DNA of 64,000 nt from Patescibacteria group bacterium (GTDB lineage: Bacteria; Patescibacteriota; Patescibacteriia; 2-12-FULL-60-25), in contig JAQURS010000004.1 in NCBI GenBank assembly GCA_028715505.1, positions 18,389-82,388 on the forward strand, read 5' to 3'. The translations under genes and the position numbers were made by a program. Below the pieces are notes generated by a model. That model was not told the DNA's origin. It was given only the letters and a program-made list of their open reading frames with translations, and searched no databases. Within the stretch, counting starts at the first letter, position 1, and the number at the start of each line of letters is the position of its first letter. Below are positions 27,608-35,546 of this stretch, piece by piece.

Positions 27608-28214
27608 CCAGTACCTTATCTATCAAACCGTAGGCTTTGGCAGTTTTGGGATCCATGAAATTGTCGCGTTCCGTGTCCTCTTCGATCTGCTTGAAAGGCT
27701 TGCCTGTGTGTTTGGCCAGGATGTGATTCAGTTGATCCTTCATCTTGAGTAACCTTTCGGCGCGGATTTTGATGTCGGTGGCCTGACCTTCGACGCCGCC
27801 TAATATCTGGTGGATCATGATCTCCGAATTGGGGAGGGCAAAACGTTTGCCTTTAGCCCCGCCAGCCAATAATACGGCGCCCATGGAAGCGGATAATCCA
27901 ATACAAATCGTGGAGACATCGCAGGCAATGCTTTGCATGGTGTCGTAAATGGCCAAGCCGGCGTTAACCGAGCCGCCCGGGGAATTGATGTAAAGCTTGA
28001 TATCCTTGGTCTTATCTTGGCTTTCCAAAAATAAAAGTTGGGCAATGGTGATATTGGCCACGTCGTCGTCGATGGGGGAGCCCAGGATCACGATCCTGTC
28101 CTTTAAAAGACGGGAGTAAATGTCGTACGCCCTTTCGCCATATTGGGATTTCTCTATGACAGTCGGCACCAAATACGAGCCGTTCATTTTTGATGTAATG
28201 GTGTATGGGTTCAT
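27603..28214 (-). CDS. clpP: ATP-dependent Clp protease proteolytic subunit
   Basis: ClpP forms the double-heptamer protease chamber fed by ClpX or ClpA/C unfoldases. The 203-aa product keeps the catalytic triad Ser110 (LSASMGA), His135 (MIHQ) and Asp184 (ERDNF). The start at 28214 is fixed by a consensus promoter whose -10 box ends 8 nt upstream, so the message is leaderless; the ATG at residue 10 (MNGSY) would need a longer leader. A CIRCE operator overlaps the -35 box, which points to repression by HrcA. clpX is not adjacent. Confidence 0.96.
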   Translation of the reverse strand: MNPYTITSKMNGSYLVPTVIEKSQYGERAYDIYSRLLKDRIVILGSPIDDDVANITIAQLLFLESQDKTKDIKLYINSPGGSVNAGLAIYDTMQSIACDVSTICIGLSASMGAVLLAGGAKGKRFALPNSEIMIHQILGGVEGQATDIKIRAERLLKMKDQLNHILAKHTGKPFKQIEEDTERDNFMDPKTAKAYGLIDKVLE

Positions 28215-28222
28215 ATCAATTT

Positions 28223-28251
28223 AATATAGCCTAGCCTGATTTAGCAGTCAA
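28223..28251 (-). promoter_or_regulatory. Leaderless promoter of clpP
   Basis: On the minus strand TTGACT (28251-28246) and TATATT (28228-28223) are 17 nt apart; the ATG is 8 nt beyond the -10 box. Confidence 0.7.
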
Positions 28252-28267
28252 ATGTTGAGAGTGCTAA
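28241..28267 (-). promoter_or_regulatory. CIRCE operator of clpP (HrcA site)
   Basis: The sequence TTAGCAGTC-N9-GAGTGCTAA differs from the classical CIRCE consensus TTAGCACTC-N9-GAGTGCTAA at one position and has the exact 27-bp geometry. It overlaps the clpP -35 box, so HrcA binding would block RNA polymerase, and it ends one base before the stop codon of the DHH gene. Confidence 0.85.
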
Positions 28268-29233
28268 TCAGATTATTTTAATGCCCGTCTCGGTTTCCAC
28301 GATTTTGCCCGGCATATTGAAGCCCGAGGCGAGCCGATGCCCGCCGCCGCCCACGAGTTTGGCCACGCGCATGACGTCGGTCCGCACGGAGCGGAACGAG
28401 CCTTTGATCAGGTTCTCATCCGCTTGGCTAAGCACGAGGATGGTTTCGGCGCCTCCGCAAATGGCGTTTAGGAAATTGATCAGACCTTCGACGGCTCCGG
28501 CATCGGTTCCAGCCTTGGTCATGTCTTCCTGTTTTAAATACGTTACTGCCATGTTGTATTTTTCATTATGCTGCAAACGGGCCAGGGCCGTGCCCCAAAG
28601 ATTCAGCGTCTGCGCGTCCTTGTTTTTGAACATGGCTTTAGCCACTTCGGAAGAACGCGCGCCAGCCGCCAAAAATTCAGCCGTCAACTCAACGCTGTGG
28701 GCTTCGGTCGCGGCATTCGTGAAGTAACTAGTGTCGTTCATGATGCCGACCATCAGGGAAGTAGCCAAGGCTGCATCAAGTTTTTGTCCATTGACTTTTA
28801 AGAAGTCGGCAATGATCTCCGAAGTTGAACTGGCCGTGTCGTCCACCAGATTGAAATCGCCATATAAAGCATTGCCTTTGTGGTGGTCAATGTTGATGAC
28901 GCGGGTTCCGGGCGGCAGGCGGTCCATGAATTTTTGGATGCCAGCGTAAATCGGATTGCCCGAGTCTAAAATTACCAATGCGTCAAAATTGTTATCAAAG
29001 ATTTTGGGGTCGTTCGTAAGCTCGCTTACGTGGTCCAAAAAAGCAAAAGCCGGTTTGGGCAGGTCCAAACAAAAGAGAGTGACTTTTTTGCCTTTATTTT
29101 TTAACCAATGAAACAAAGCCGTGCCAGCGCCCAACGTGTCGCCGTCCGGCCTTTGGTGGCAAACCAAAAGCAACCGGTCCAGGCCGGTCAGAAGATCGAA
29201 TAATTTGACGTGCTTTTGGAAGTTGGCGGTCAT
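28268..29233 (-). CDS. DHH-family phosphoesterase, NrnA-like nanoRNase
   Basis: The 321-aa protein has the DHH domain motifs in order: HQRPDGDTLGA, LDSGNP and NIDHHKGN, then a C-terminal DHHA1 domain ending GGGGHRLASGF. NrnA-type enzymes hydrolyse very short RNAs (nanoRNA) and often 3'-phosphoadenosine phosphate. The open frame could begin 13 codons earlier, but that ATG overlaps the -35 box of the promoter at 29244-29272; the start at 29233 (MTANFQ) lies 10 nt after the -10 box and is preferred. It is read towards clpP, which has its own promoter. Confidence 0.88.
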   Translation of the reverse strand: MTANFQKHVKLFDLLTGLDRLLLVCHQRPDGDTLGAGTALFHWLKNKGKKVTLFCLDLPKPAFAFLDHVSELTNDPKIFDNNFDALVILDSGNPIYAGIQKFMDRLPPGTRVINIDHHKGNALYGDFNLVDDTASSTSEIIADFLKVNGQKLDAALATSLMVGIMNDTSYFTNAATEAHSVELTAEFLAAGARSSEVAKAMFKNKDAQTLNLWGTALARLQHNEKYNMAVTYLKQEDMTKAGTDAGAVEGLINFLNAICGGAETILVLSQADENLIKGSFRSVRTDVMRVAKLVGGGGHRLASGFNMPGKIVETETGIKII

Positions 29234-29243
29234 AGAACAAATC

Positions 29244-29272
29244 AGATTAGCCGATATTGAGATATCTTTCAA
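29244..29272 (-). promoter_or_regulatory. Leaderless promoter of the NrnA-like gene
   Basis: On the minus strand TTGAAA (29272-29267) and TAATCT (29249-29244) are 17 nt apart; the preferred ATG at 29233 follows after 10 nt. Confidence 0.6.
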
Positions 29273-29290
29273 CCCCCGTCCATTCTAGGA

Positions 29291-29319
29291 TTGACGGGAT
29301 CGCATTTCTATGCTTAACT
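29291..29319 (+). promoter_or_regulatory. Promoter of the tandem paralogue pair
   Basis: TTGACG (29291-29296) and TTAACT (29314-29319) are 17 nt apart, giving a leader of about 38 nt that includes AAAAGGAGG before the ATG at 29364. Confidence 0.55.
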
Positions 29320-29363
29320 GAGCTATCAGATTAAGGGAGATGAACCTTGAAAAGGAGGCCATT

Positions 29364-29852
29364 ATGAATGGCTCAACTGCCAACATCATCGTCGTACCCG
29401 ATCTCTCGCCCGTCAAGCTCGTAGCTCAAGCCAAGAAGAAGGCCAGGCTGACCTACCTCAACCCCAACCTCAAGACCAGGAATTTCTGTGCATACCGGGT
29501 AGAGAAGGATGAGCCTGCGAGAGTTCTGGAAGTGCGTGGTAAGAAGTACGAAGTGCTGACCTGGAAGCCTGGCGAGTACGTCACGACCGAGCAGGTGAGG
29601 AATCACTTCAAGGTTTTGGAAGCGGACGGCAACACAGCTGCTTTCATTACCTGGATCTCTAAGGTTAGGCCTGTTGGTTTCCATACCTCCGTCCCAAGTG
29701 ATGACGCCTTGCTCTTCTGCGATCCTGACGGCAGCTTCTACGCCCCGATTTTCAGCTGCGTCGAGACCTGCCGTCATCTGGACCTGCGCGACGTCGACAA
29801 TGGTTGGGATGACTACTGGGTGTTTGTGGCCTTCCGCGAGATTACTTCATAG
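29364..29852 (+). CDS. Tandem paralogue 1, 162 aa, unknown
   Basis: I do not recognise the family. The ATG at 29364 has AAAAGGAGG 5 nt upstream and gives a protein starting MNGSTANIIVVPDL, matching the start of the second copy; an in-frame ATG 24 nt earlier is rejected for that reason. The protein is soluble, with no signal or membrane segment. Conserved between the copies are VVPDL at the start, LKT-NFC-YRVEK, ARVLEVRGKKYEVL, ADGNTAAFI-WIS, PSDDALLF and the last segment VFVAFREI. Usage of C-ending codons and the ribosome binding site are unlike the flanking core genes. Confidence 0.65.
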   Translation: MNGSTANIIVVPDLSPVKLVAQAKKKARLTYLNPNLKTRNFCAYRVEKDEPARVLEVRGKKYEVLTWKPGEYVTTEQVRNHFKVLEADGNTAAFITWISKVRPVGFHTSVPSDDALLFCDPDGSFYAPIFSCVETCRHLDLRDVDNGWDDYWVFVAFREITS

Positions 29853-29881
29853 CCCGCCAACGAACAGGAAAGGAGCTCACC

Positions 29882-30367
29882 ATGAGCGGCTCGACTGATA
29901 TCATCGTCGTACCCGATTTGCCGACCGTCGAGCTCTTAGCTCAGGCCGAGAAGAGGGCTAGGCTGACCCACCTCAACCCTGACCTCAAGACCTGGAACTT
30001 CTGTGAATACCGGGTCGAGAAGGGCGAGCCCGCGCGAATTTTGGAAGTCCGCGGCAAGAAGTATGAAGTGTTGCTCTGGAGATCTGGCTACTACGTCGTG
30101 ACCGAGAATGTGAGGGACCACTTCAGGGCTTTGGGAGCGGACGGTAACACGGCAGCTTTCATCGCCTGGATCTCGGAGGCTGAACTTAGTGGTGGCATTT
30201 ATGCTTCAATCCCGAGCGACGACGCCTTGCTCTTCCGCTTTCCTGACGGCTACCTCTGCGCCCCGACTTTCAGCTGCGACGGGGCCGACCGTCGGCTGTA
30301 CCTGCGCTGCGTTGGGCATGTTTGGCTTTACGACTGTGCCTTCGTGGCCTTCCGCGAGATTCAATAA
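29882..30367 (+). CDS. Tandem paralogue 2, 161 aa, unknown
   Basis: This protein is about two thirds identical to the one encoded 30 nt upstream and co-linear with it throughout, so the pair arose by tandem duplication. It has its own ribosome binding site (AAAGGAGCTC) before the ATG. Differences cluster in the C-terminal third (PDGYLCAPTFSCDGADRRLY against PDGSFYAPIFSCVETCRHLD), while the shared core may be the functional fold. No function can be assigned. A strong terminator follows. Confidence 0.65.
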   Translation: MSGSTDIIVVPDLPTVELLAQAEKRARLTHLNPDLKTWNFCEYRVEKGEPARILEVRGKKYEVLLWRSGYYVVTENVRDHFRALGADGNTAAFIAWISEAELSGGIYASIPSDDALLFRFPDGYLCAPTFSCDGADRRLYLRCVGHVWLYDCAFVAFREIQ

Positions 30368-30374
30368 CTTCTGG

Positions 30375-30423
30375 ACGTCTCGTCTGCAACCCGCATAAGC
30401 GGGGCTCGCAGGCGAGGCGTTTT
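30375..30423 (+). terminator. Terminator of the paralogue pair
   Basis: A compound hairpin pairs CGTCTCG with CGAGGCG, CTGC with GCAG and CCCGC with GCGGG, and is followed by TTTT. Confidence 0.8.
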
Positions 30424-30426
30424 CAG

Positions 30427-30771
30427 TTACAGTTCCCCCTTTTCTTTAAGCTCATCAATATATCCTTCTATCTCAGAGGCGTTTTCCTCAGTGTGATCAA
30501 AGGCCCAATAGATGTTGGGTAGATGCCTAAGCCGCAGGGACCGGGCCATTTCTTTTATAATGTCGTGTCGATAGGTCTCTAAAGATTGGAGGACGAGTTC
30601 TTCATTGGCTATCGGAAGGACGCTCAAGATTACCTTGGCATTAGCCTGATCAGGGGCCATTTTGGCGTCCACGACGGTCACGAAGGTTCCAGGAGGGAAC
30701 TCAACGGTTTTTTTGACGGTCTTAGCCATGGCTTCCAGGAAGTGTTGTTGCTTTTGCTCGGGTGAAGTCAT
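30427..30771 (-). CDS. rbfA: Ribosome-binding factor A (RbfA)-like protein
   Basis: RbfA binds the 30S subunit and helps mature the 5' end of 16S rRNA. The 114-aa product fits the single KH-like domain and its motifs: VTVVDAKMAPDQANAKVILSV corresponds to the V..V..SPDL..A.V..S core, and MARSLRLRHLPNIYWAFD to the LR.LRHVP.L.F..D block before a helical tail. It starts 10 nt after a -10 box, so its message is probably leaderless. It is convergent with the paralogue pair and divergent from the SMC-like gene. Confidence 0.82.
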   Translation of the reverse strand: MTSPEQKQQHFLEAMAKTVKKTVEFPPGTFVTVVDAKMAPDQANAKVILSVLPIANEELVLQSLETYRHDIIKEMARSLRLRHLPNIYWAFDHTEENASEIEGYIDELKEKGEL

Positions 30772-30781
30772 ATCGCGAAGC

Positions 30782-30809
30782 AGTTTAGCAGCTCCTTAGG
30801 ATAAATCAA
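30782..30809 (-). promoter_or_regulatory. Leaderless promoter of the RbfA-like gene
   Basis: On the minus strand TTGATT (30809-30804) and TAAACT (30787-30782) are 16 nt apart and the ATG is 10 nt beyond. Confidence 0.5.
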
Positions 30810-30833
30810 GGCCCAGTGAGCCGGTTTTTCCTC

Positions 30834-30862
30834 TTGCTTTGAGGCGTCCGAAGACGTAAACT
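30834..30862 (+). promoter_or_regulatory. Promoter of the SMC-like gene
   Basis: TTGCTT (30834-30839) and TAAACT (30857-30862) are 17 nt apart; the ATG follows 13 nt after the -10 box, leaving a leader of about 6 nt. Confidence 0.5.
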
Positions 30863-30875
30863 ACCCGCGTCTTTT

Positions 30876-33089
30876 ATGTATCTCAAGCGCCTTGAACTGC
30901 AAGGATTTAAGACCTTTGCCCAGAAAACGGTTTTGCTTTTCGAACCGGACGCCGGCAACCGCCGCGGGTTGACGGCCGTGGTGGGCCCGAACGGTTCCGG
31001 CAAATCGAACGTGGCGGATTCCTTGCGTTGGGTGATGGGCGAACAGAGCCTTAGGTTGTTGCGCGCTAAAAAATCGGAAGACGTCATATTTTCCGGAACC
31101 GAGAAAAAGTCCAGGGCCGGTTATGCCGAAGTCAGCATGACTTTGGTGAACGATGACCATCAGGATTTGGAATTTTCGGAGATCGTGATCACGCGTCGCC
31201 TTTACCGCGACGGCCAGTCGGAATACGAAATCAACAAACAAGCGGCCAGGCTCGGGGACGTGGCCATGCTGCTCGCGCAATGCGGAATCGGGCAAAGGAC
31301 TTATAGCGTGATCGGCCAAGGCATGGTGGACGAAATACTTTCAGCTTCGCCTTCTGAACGCAAAGAATTTTTTGACGAGGCCGCCGGCTTGAAGCCCTTC
31401 CAACTTAAGCGCCAGGCCAGCTTGAACAAGTTGGACGGAGCCAGGGAAAATTTGAGGCAGACTGAAACATTGCTCCGCGAAATCGGGCCGCGCCTGACTT
31501 CGCTCGAGCGACAGGTTAAGCGTTTGGAACAAAGGGAGAGTCTGGAGGTTGAGCTTAAAGAACTTGAAATCCAATATCACGGAGGCACGTGGAAACAGTT
31601 GCGCGCGGCCCTGCGAAATTCCAAATCAGCCCACGAAAAAGCCGAACAGCAAGCCAAGCGGGCCACGGAAGAGGCGGATAAGCTCGAATCCGAGCTGCAT
31701 TCCATGGAAAAAGCCATCCCTCCGTCCGAGGGTTTCCGTGAGCTCAGGGCTTCCATCGATAAACTTTCCGAAGAGCGGGTCAAACTCCGCGAACGCCAGT
31801 TAAAACTTGAGTCCACCCGCGAGATCGCCAAAGCCCGCGCCGAAAAACCGTGGTCGCCTTTGCCGCTTTCAAAGATCATCAGCGAGATAGAGGATCTGCA
31901 TAAGAAACAATTGGAGCTTTTGGAATTGCTCGAAAACGCCAAATCCGATCCGGTCAAAACTAAGAGGTTAGCCAATGAAATTCACGAGACGGTAGCCGAC
32001 CTGCTCAACAAATTGCAACGCCCCGCGCCTGAGCCGCAAAAGGCAACGGCCGAAGATCCGGCCGTGGCCAAAGAAGCCGAGGAGCTTTTGAAGGCCATGT
32101 CCGAGATCGACAAGAAGACGCGCGAGGCCCAGTTTGAATTGGAACAATGGAACAAAAAAGAAGATCAAAAACGATCACATATTTTTGACGTGCAGCGCGA
32201 GCTTTCCCATCGCAGGCAGGAAGCGCAGACGGCCGAGCGGCAAATGAGCGAAGCGGCCGTGGAATTGGCTCGCGTTGAGACAAGACGCGACGCCTTCTTG
32301 CAAGAGCTCAGGACGCATCGGCCGGAGCAGGAGTCCGAACTCGAGACTTTGGCGGACAAGGCGACCATTAGTGAGGCTCCGGAATCGTTCACTCCCAGGC
32401 TGACCAAACTTCGCGCGCAACTTGAGTGGATCGGTGGCATTGATCCGGAGACTTTGAAGGAGCACCAGGAAACAAAAACCCGTTACGAAGAACTGAATAA
32501 GCAGACGCAGGATTTGTCGCAGGCCATCTCCTCGCTCGAAATCATCATCAAAGAACTGGATCAGACGATTGCCGAACGCAGCGCGGCTTCTTTTAGGAAT
32601 TTGAACGCCCAGTTCGAGATCTACTTTAAACGCTTATTCGGGGGAGGGGACGCCAAACTAGTAGAAGTCTTCCCGGAGCCTGAGTACAACGAGCAAGGGG
32701 AGCTTATCAAAGCAGTGGATGAAAACGCCGGACGGGTGGGTATCGATATTTTGGCCACACCACCAGGCAAACGCCTCAAAGCCATCGCTTTGCTTTCGGG
32801 AGGCGAGAAGGCTCTGGTTTCCATCGCCTTAATCTGCGCCATTATGGCCACCAATCCCTCGCCTTTCGTGGTTTTGGACGAAGTGGACGCGGCTTTGGAC
32901 GAGGCAAACTCCGGTAAATTCGCCGAAATCGTGAGTGCCCTGGCGGATCGCACCCAATTCATCATTGTTACCCATAATCGGGCTACCATGTCGTCCGCCC
33001 ACATCCTTTATGGGGTCACAATGGGGGTAGATGGGGTCTCTCAACTGCTCTCGGTTAAGCTCCAGGATGTGATTAAACAGGCCAAATAG
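30876..33089 (+). CDS. smc: Short SMC-like chromosome segregation ATPase without a recognisable hinge
   Basis: SMC proteins are V-shaped ATPases that organise chromosomes. This one has canonical heads: Walker A GPNGSGKSN (37-45), the Q-loop and DSLRWVMGEQ block, signature LSGGEKALV (about 639) and Walker B FVVLDEVDAALDEAN (about 664). It is only 737 aa, against about 1,180 for bacterial SMC. Two coiled-coil arms (about 165-325 and 375-570) flank a helical, Pro-containing middle (PWSPLPLSKI to LQRPAPEPQ) where the roughly 150-aa globular hinge with its conserved glycines should be. The frame is continuous, so this is not a frameshift. How two subunits would join is unclear. ScpA and ScpB are not nearby. 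Confidence 0.85.
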   Translation: MYLKRLELQGFKTFAQKTVLLFEPDAGNRRGLTAVVGPNGSGKSNVADSLRWVMGEQSLRLLRAKKSEDVIFSGTEKKSRAGYAEVSMTLVNDDHQDLEFSEIVITRRLYRDGQSEYEINKQAARLGDVAMLLAQCGIGQRTYSVIGQGMVDEILSASPSERKEFFDEAAGLKPFQLKRQASLNKLDGARENLRQTETLLREIGPRLTSLERQVKRLEQRESLEVELKELEIQYHGGTWKQLRAALRNSKSAHEKAEQQAKRATEEADKLESELHSMEKAIPPSEGFRELRASIDKLSEERVKLRERQLKLESTREIAKARAEKPWSPLPLSKIISEIEDLHKKQLELLELLENAKSDPVKTKRLANEIHETVADLLNKLQRPAPEPQKATAEDPAVAKEAEELLKAMSEIDKKTREAQFELEQWNKKEDQKRSHIFDVQRELSHRRQEAQTAERQMSEAAVELARVETRRDAFLQELRTHRPEQESELETLADKATISEAPESFTPRLTKLRAQLEWIGGIDPETLKEHQETKTRYEELNKQTQDLSQAISSLEIIIKELDQTIAERSAASFRNLNAQFEIYFKRLFGGGDAKLVEVFPEPEYNEQGELIKAVDENAGRVGIDILATPPGKRLKAIALLSGGEKALVSIALICAIMATNPSPFVVLDEVDAALDEANSGKFAEIVSALADRTQFIIVTHNRATMSSAHILYGVTMGVDGVSQLLSVKLQDVIKQAK

Positions 33090-33120
33090 ATTTTATCTAA
33101 AGTTAGCCAATTTACTGCCC

Positions 33121-33149
33121 TTGACGCTGGGTTTAGCGCATGCCATACT
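33121..33149 (+). promoter_or_regulatory. Weak promoter upstream of RNA E
   Basis: TTGACG (33121-33126) and CATACT (33144-33149) are 17 nt apart. A short hairpin CGCCAA/TTGGCG (33168-33186) follows. It may be a second, upstream start for RNA E. Confidence 0.35.
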
Positions 33150-33208
33150 TTAAATAGTTCCTTTAGGCGCCAAGCTGAAATTGGCGTGAATTTGTCATCT
33201 CCCTACCC

Positions 33209-33237
33209 TTGACATAGGGCTAAGGATATGTTATAAA
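33209..33237 (+). promoter_or_regulatory. Consensus promoter of RNA E
   Basis: TTGACA (33209-33214) and TATAAA (33232-33237) are 17 nt apart, followed by non-coding sequence and a terminator. Confidence 0.7.
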
Positions 33238-33243
33238 AAGCAA

Positions 33244-33433
33244 TCCTGGACGTTATAAGAGAGGCTAATTAGACAACCGCCAGAGGGTTCCAGCAATCTG
33301 CATCCACGACAAGCATGGAATCTTTTCATAGGATTCGGCTGGTCTTCGGACTCGCCACTTCCTACAAAAAGGTTTCTTGGGTGCGGATTGCTAGAGGTCT
33401 TTGACGGCCACCCGCGATAAGGCGGGTGTTTTT
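33244..33433 (+). ncRNA. Candidate structured non-coding RNA E, about 190 nt
   Basis: This stretch has a consensus promoter just upstream and a strong intrinsic terminator at its end, and no gene. It folds in two domains: CTGGA (33247-33251) pairs with TCCAG near 33289-33293 around a hairpin AACC/GGTT, and bases 33292-33305 (AGCAATCTGCATCC) pair with 33379-33392 over 14 positions, two of them GU, around inner hairpins GAATC/GATTC and GGTC-TTCG-GACT. The first AGCAATCC at 33239-33246 could compete for the same partner in a longer transcript. Length and layout would suit 6S RNA or another stable RNA, but no sequence signature of a known family is seen. Confidence 0.6.
33409..33433 (+). terminator. 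Terminator of RNA E
   Basis: The perfect 7-bp stem CACCCGC-gataag-GCGGGTG is followed by TTTTTATTT. Confidence 0.85.
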
Positions 33434-33446
33434 ATTTACAGACTCG

Positions 33447-33475
33447 TTGTTTGCTTATATCATTACCCGTATTGA
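33447..33475 (+). promoter_or_regulatory. Leaderless promoter of the 68-aa/VanW operon
   Basis: TTGTTT (33447-33452) and TATTGA (33470-33475) are 17 nt apart and the ATG follows after 6 nt. Confidence 0.4.
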
Positions 33476-33481
33476 ATTCCT

Positions 33482-33688
33482 ATGTTGAACGCTAAAATCG
33501 CCAAAATCGAAGGGGATAACATCACCCTTTCTGTACCAGACGGCCAGACTTGGGTTGTCCCGATCTCCGCTTTGGAAGGCAAGCCTGCCGAAGGCCTGTC
33601 AGTCGGAGTGATTTTGGCCGTTCCAGGTTCGGAAGACGCGGCGCGTCAAAAATTAGCCAAAGATATTTTAAACGAGTTGATTCAGTAA
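33482..33688 (+). CDS. 68-aa protein, probable small beta-barrel, unknown
   Basis: The sequence MLNAKIAKIEGDNITLSVPD followed by QTWVVPISALEGKP looks like four short beta strands of an SH3/OB-like barrel, then a short helix (AARQKLAKDILNEL). It is soluble and acidic. No family is recognised. It is the first gene of an operon with the VanW protein, whose ATG is 7 nt after its stop, and it starts 6 nt after a -10 box. Small barrels of this type often bind nucleic acid or a partner protein, which is only a guess here. Confidence 0.6.
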   Translation: MLNAKIAKIEGDNITLSVPDGQTWVVPISALEGKPAEGLSVGVILAVPGSEDAARQKLAKDILNELIQ

Positions 33689-33695
33689 TGAACTT

Positions 33696-35528
33696 ATGTC
33701 CTCCACCAAAGAAAAGAAAAAAATTGAAAAGACAGTGGTGAAATCAGCCTTCGGATGGCTGGGAGCCATAGTTGGCGTGTTGGTTTTAATTGCCGTTTTG
33801 GCCGGAGGCGGCGTGTATGCCTATACCCGGATCTATTCCAACCGGATTTATCCAGGGGTTAGGGTTCTGGGGGTGAGATTGGACGGACTGACCAAAGAAG
33901 AAGCTAGGAAACAATTGGACAAAGCGGTCGACGCTTCGCTTGAAAAAGGTTTGACTTTCGCTTTAGACGGCCAGCAAACAAATATACAGATTTCCAGTAA
34001 CAGTGATTTGCCGGATCTCGTCCGTTTCGATTTGAATGACGCGGTCGATAAGGCTTATCAAGTAGGGCGCCAAAACGCGGCCGTTAAAATAGTGCTCGAA
34101 ATTTTGGCCGCCCGGATTCATCCAAAGTCCGTTCCGGTCAAGACGGAAATCGACGACGAAAGAATCAAGCAGGCGCTCGAAGTCCAGTACGCGGAGAACC
34201 TACCAGCCCCGGTCGACGCCACCTTTGCCATCGAAGCCAAACCCGGTACGGAGCCCAAGGTAAAAGTCATCGCCGACAAGAACGGCCAAGTTTTGGACAT
34301 GGCCGGAGTCTTTGAAAAGCTTAGGCAGCAGGCTTCGATTTTGGCCTTTCAGCCAATCACGTTGCGCGTTCAAAAGATACCGGCCAAGAGGCACGCGGCC
34401 GATCTCCAGCCCTTGATCGACAAGGCCGAAGAAATGCTTCACCGTCCCTCGCTCGCCTTCACTTACGACAATAAAACTTACAAGATTTCGACCTCTACTC
34501 TGGCCGGCTGGATCACGGCCGACGAGTCCGACAACGTGACTTTGGACAACATGGCTTTCGCTTCGAGTATCCGCATGTTGGCCAAGAACGTTGAAGTCGA
34601 AAGCAAGAACGGTAATTTGCAAACCAAAGACGGCAAGATTGTTTCTTTCACGGCTTCAACCGTGGGCCGCAAGATTAATATCGAAAAAACGCTGGCTCCG
34701 GTTTTGACTTCATGGCCGCCATCTTCGACTTTCCCGTTGATCGTTGAAGAGGAGAGGGGAGAGATAACGGGCAGCGATTTGGAGCAATATGGAATCAAAG
34801 AGTTGATCGGCGTGGGCAAATCAAATTATGGGAATTCACCGCCCAACCGCATCAAAAACATCAAGAAAGCCGTTTACGAAAAAGTGAACGGCGTGTTGAT
34901 CGCGCCCGGAGAAGAGTTCTCCATGCTAAAGACGTTGGGTGAAGTGGATGGGGCGCATGGTTGGTGGCCGGAGTTAGTTATAAAGGGCGATAAGACGACG
35001 CCCGAATTTGGCGGGGGATTGTGCCAAATTGGCACGACCATGTTCCGCGCCGCTGTAGATACGGGTTTGCCTGTAACTGAAAGGCGCAACCACTCGTACC
35101 GCGTCAGTTATTATGAACCGGCCGGAACGGATGCCACGATTTACGAACCCTCGCCCGATTTTAAGTTCATGAACGACACCGGCAAGTACATCATCCTGAA
35201 CGCTTACATACAAGGTACGCAAATCTTCTTTGAAATGTGGGGCACTAAGGATGGACGCCAAGTAAGCCAGACTAAACCCAGGATCTACAACATCGTGCCC
35301 GCGCCGCCCACCAAGCTGACTGAAACCGAAGAACTTGAACCCGGCAAAAAGAAGTGCACGGAGTCGGCCCACGCCGGCGCTGACGCGGAATTTTCAACGA
35401 CGGTCGAGTACGCCGACGGTCGAAAACGCGAAGAAACCTTCTCGAGCCACTATCGTCCCTGGCAAGCGGTGTGCTTGATTGGCGTGCCCAAAGGCACTTT
35501 GGGATCAACGACGAGTACCGCGCAGTAA
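33696..35528 (+). CDS. VanW-family cell-wall protein with peptidoglycan-binding-like domains
   Basis: The 610-aa protein has a short cytoplasmic tail, a transmembrane helix at about 22-45 (LGAIVGVLVLIAVLAGGGVYAY) and then two repeats of the YoaR-type PG-binding domain (about 50-170 and 190-330), recognisable by YPGVRVLGVRLDGLTKEEAR. The VanW domain spans about 380-500 with APGEEFSML, FGGGLCQIGTTMFRAAV and RRNHSYRV. A short beta domain follows, with a Cys pair flanking the end. VanW proteins are found in vancomycin clusters and widely in wall-bearing bacteria, and their exact reaction is not settled. It is probably anchored outside the membrane and acts on the cell wall. Confidence 0.88.
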   Translation: MSSTKEKKKIEKTVVKSAFGWLGAIVGVLVLIAVLAGGGVYAYTRIYSNRIYPGVRVLGVRLDGLTKEEARKQLDKAVDASLEKGLTFALDGQQTNIQISSNSDLPDLVRFDLNDAVDKAYQVGRQNAAVKIVLEILAARIHPKSVPVKTEIDDERIKQALEVQYAENLPAPVDATFAIEAKPGTEPKVKVIADKNGQVLDMAGVFEKLRQQASILAFQPITLRVQKIPAKRHAADLQPLIDKAEEMLHRPSLAFTYDNKTYKISTSTLAGWITADESDNVTLDNMAFASSIRMLAKNVEVESKNGNLQTKDGKIVSFTASTVGRKINIEKTLAPVLTSWPPSSTFPLIVEEERGEITGSDLEQYGIKELIGVGKSNYGNSPPNRIKNIKKAVYEKVNGVLIAPGEEFSMLKTLGEVDGAHGWWPELVIKGDKTTPEFGGGLCQIGTTMFRAAVDTGLPVTERRNHSYRVSYYEPAGTDATIYEPSPDFKFMNDTGKYIILNAYIQGTQIFFEMWGTKDGRQVSQTKPRIYNIVPAPPTKLTETEELEPGKKKCTESAHAGADAEFSTTVEYADGRKREETFSSHYRPWQAVCLIGVPKGTLGSTTSTAQ

Positions 35529-35533
35529 TGTGA

Positions 35534-35539
35534 TATAAT
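35534..35539 (+). promoter_or_regulatory. Extended -10 promoter of hsp20
   Basis: TGA-TATAAT is a perfect extended -10 box 7 nt before the ATG at 35547; there is no good -35 box. No CIRCE is present here. Confidence 0.6.
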
Positions 35540-35546
35540 GCTCCCT

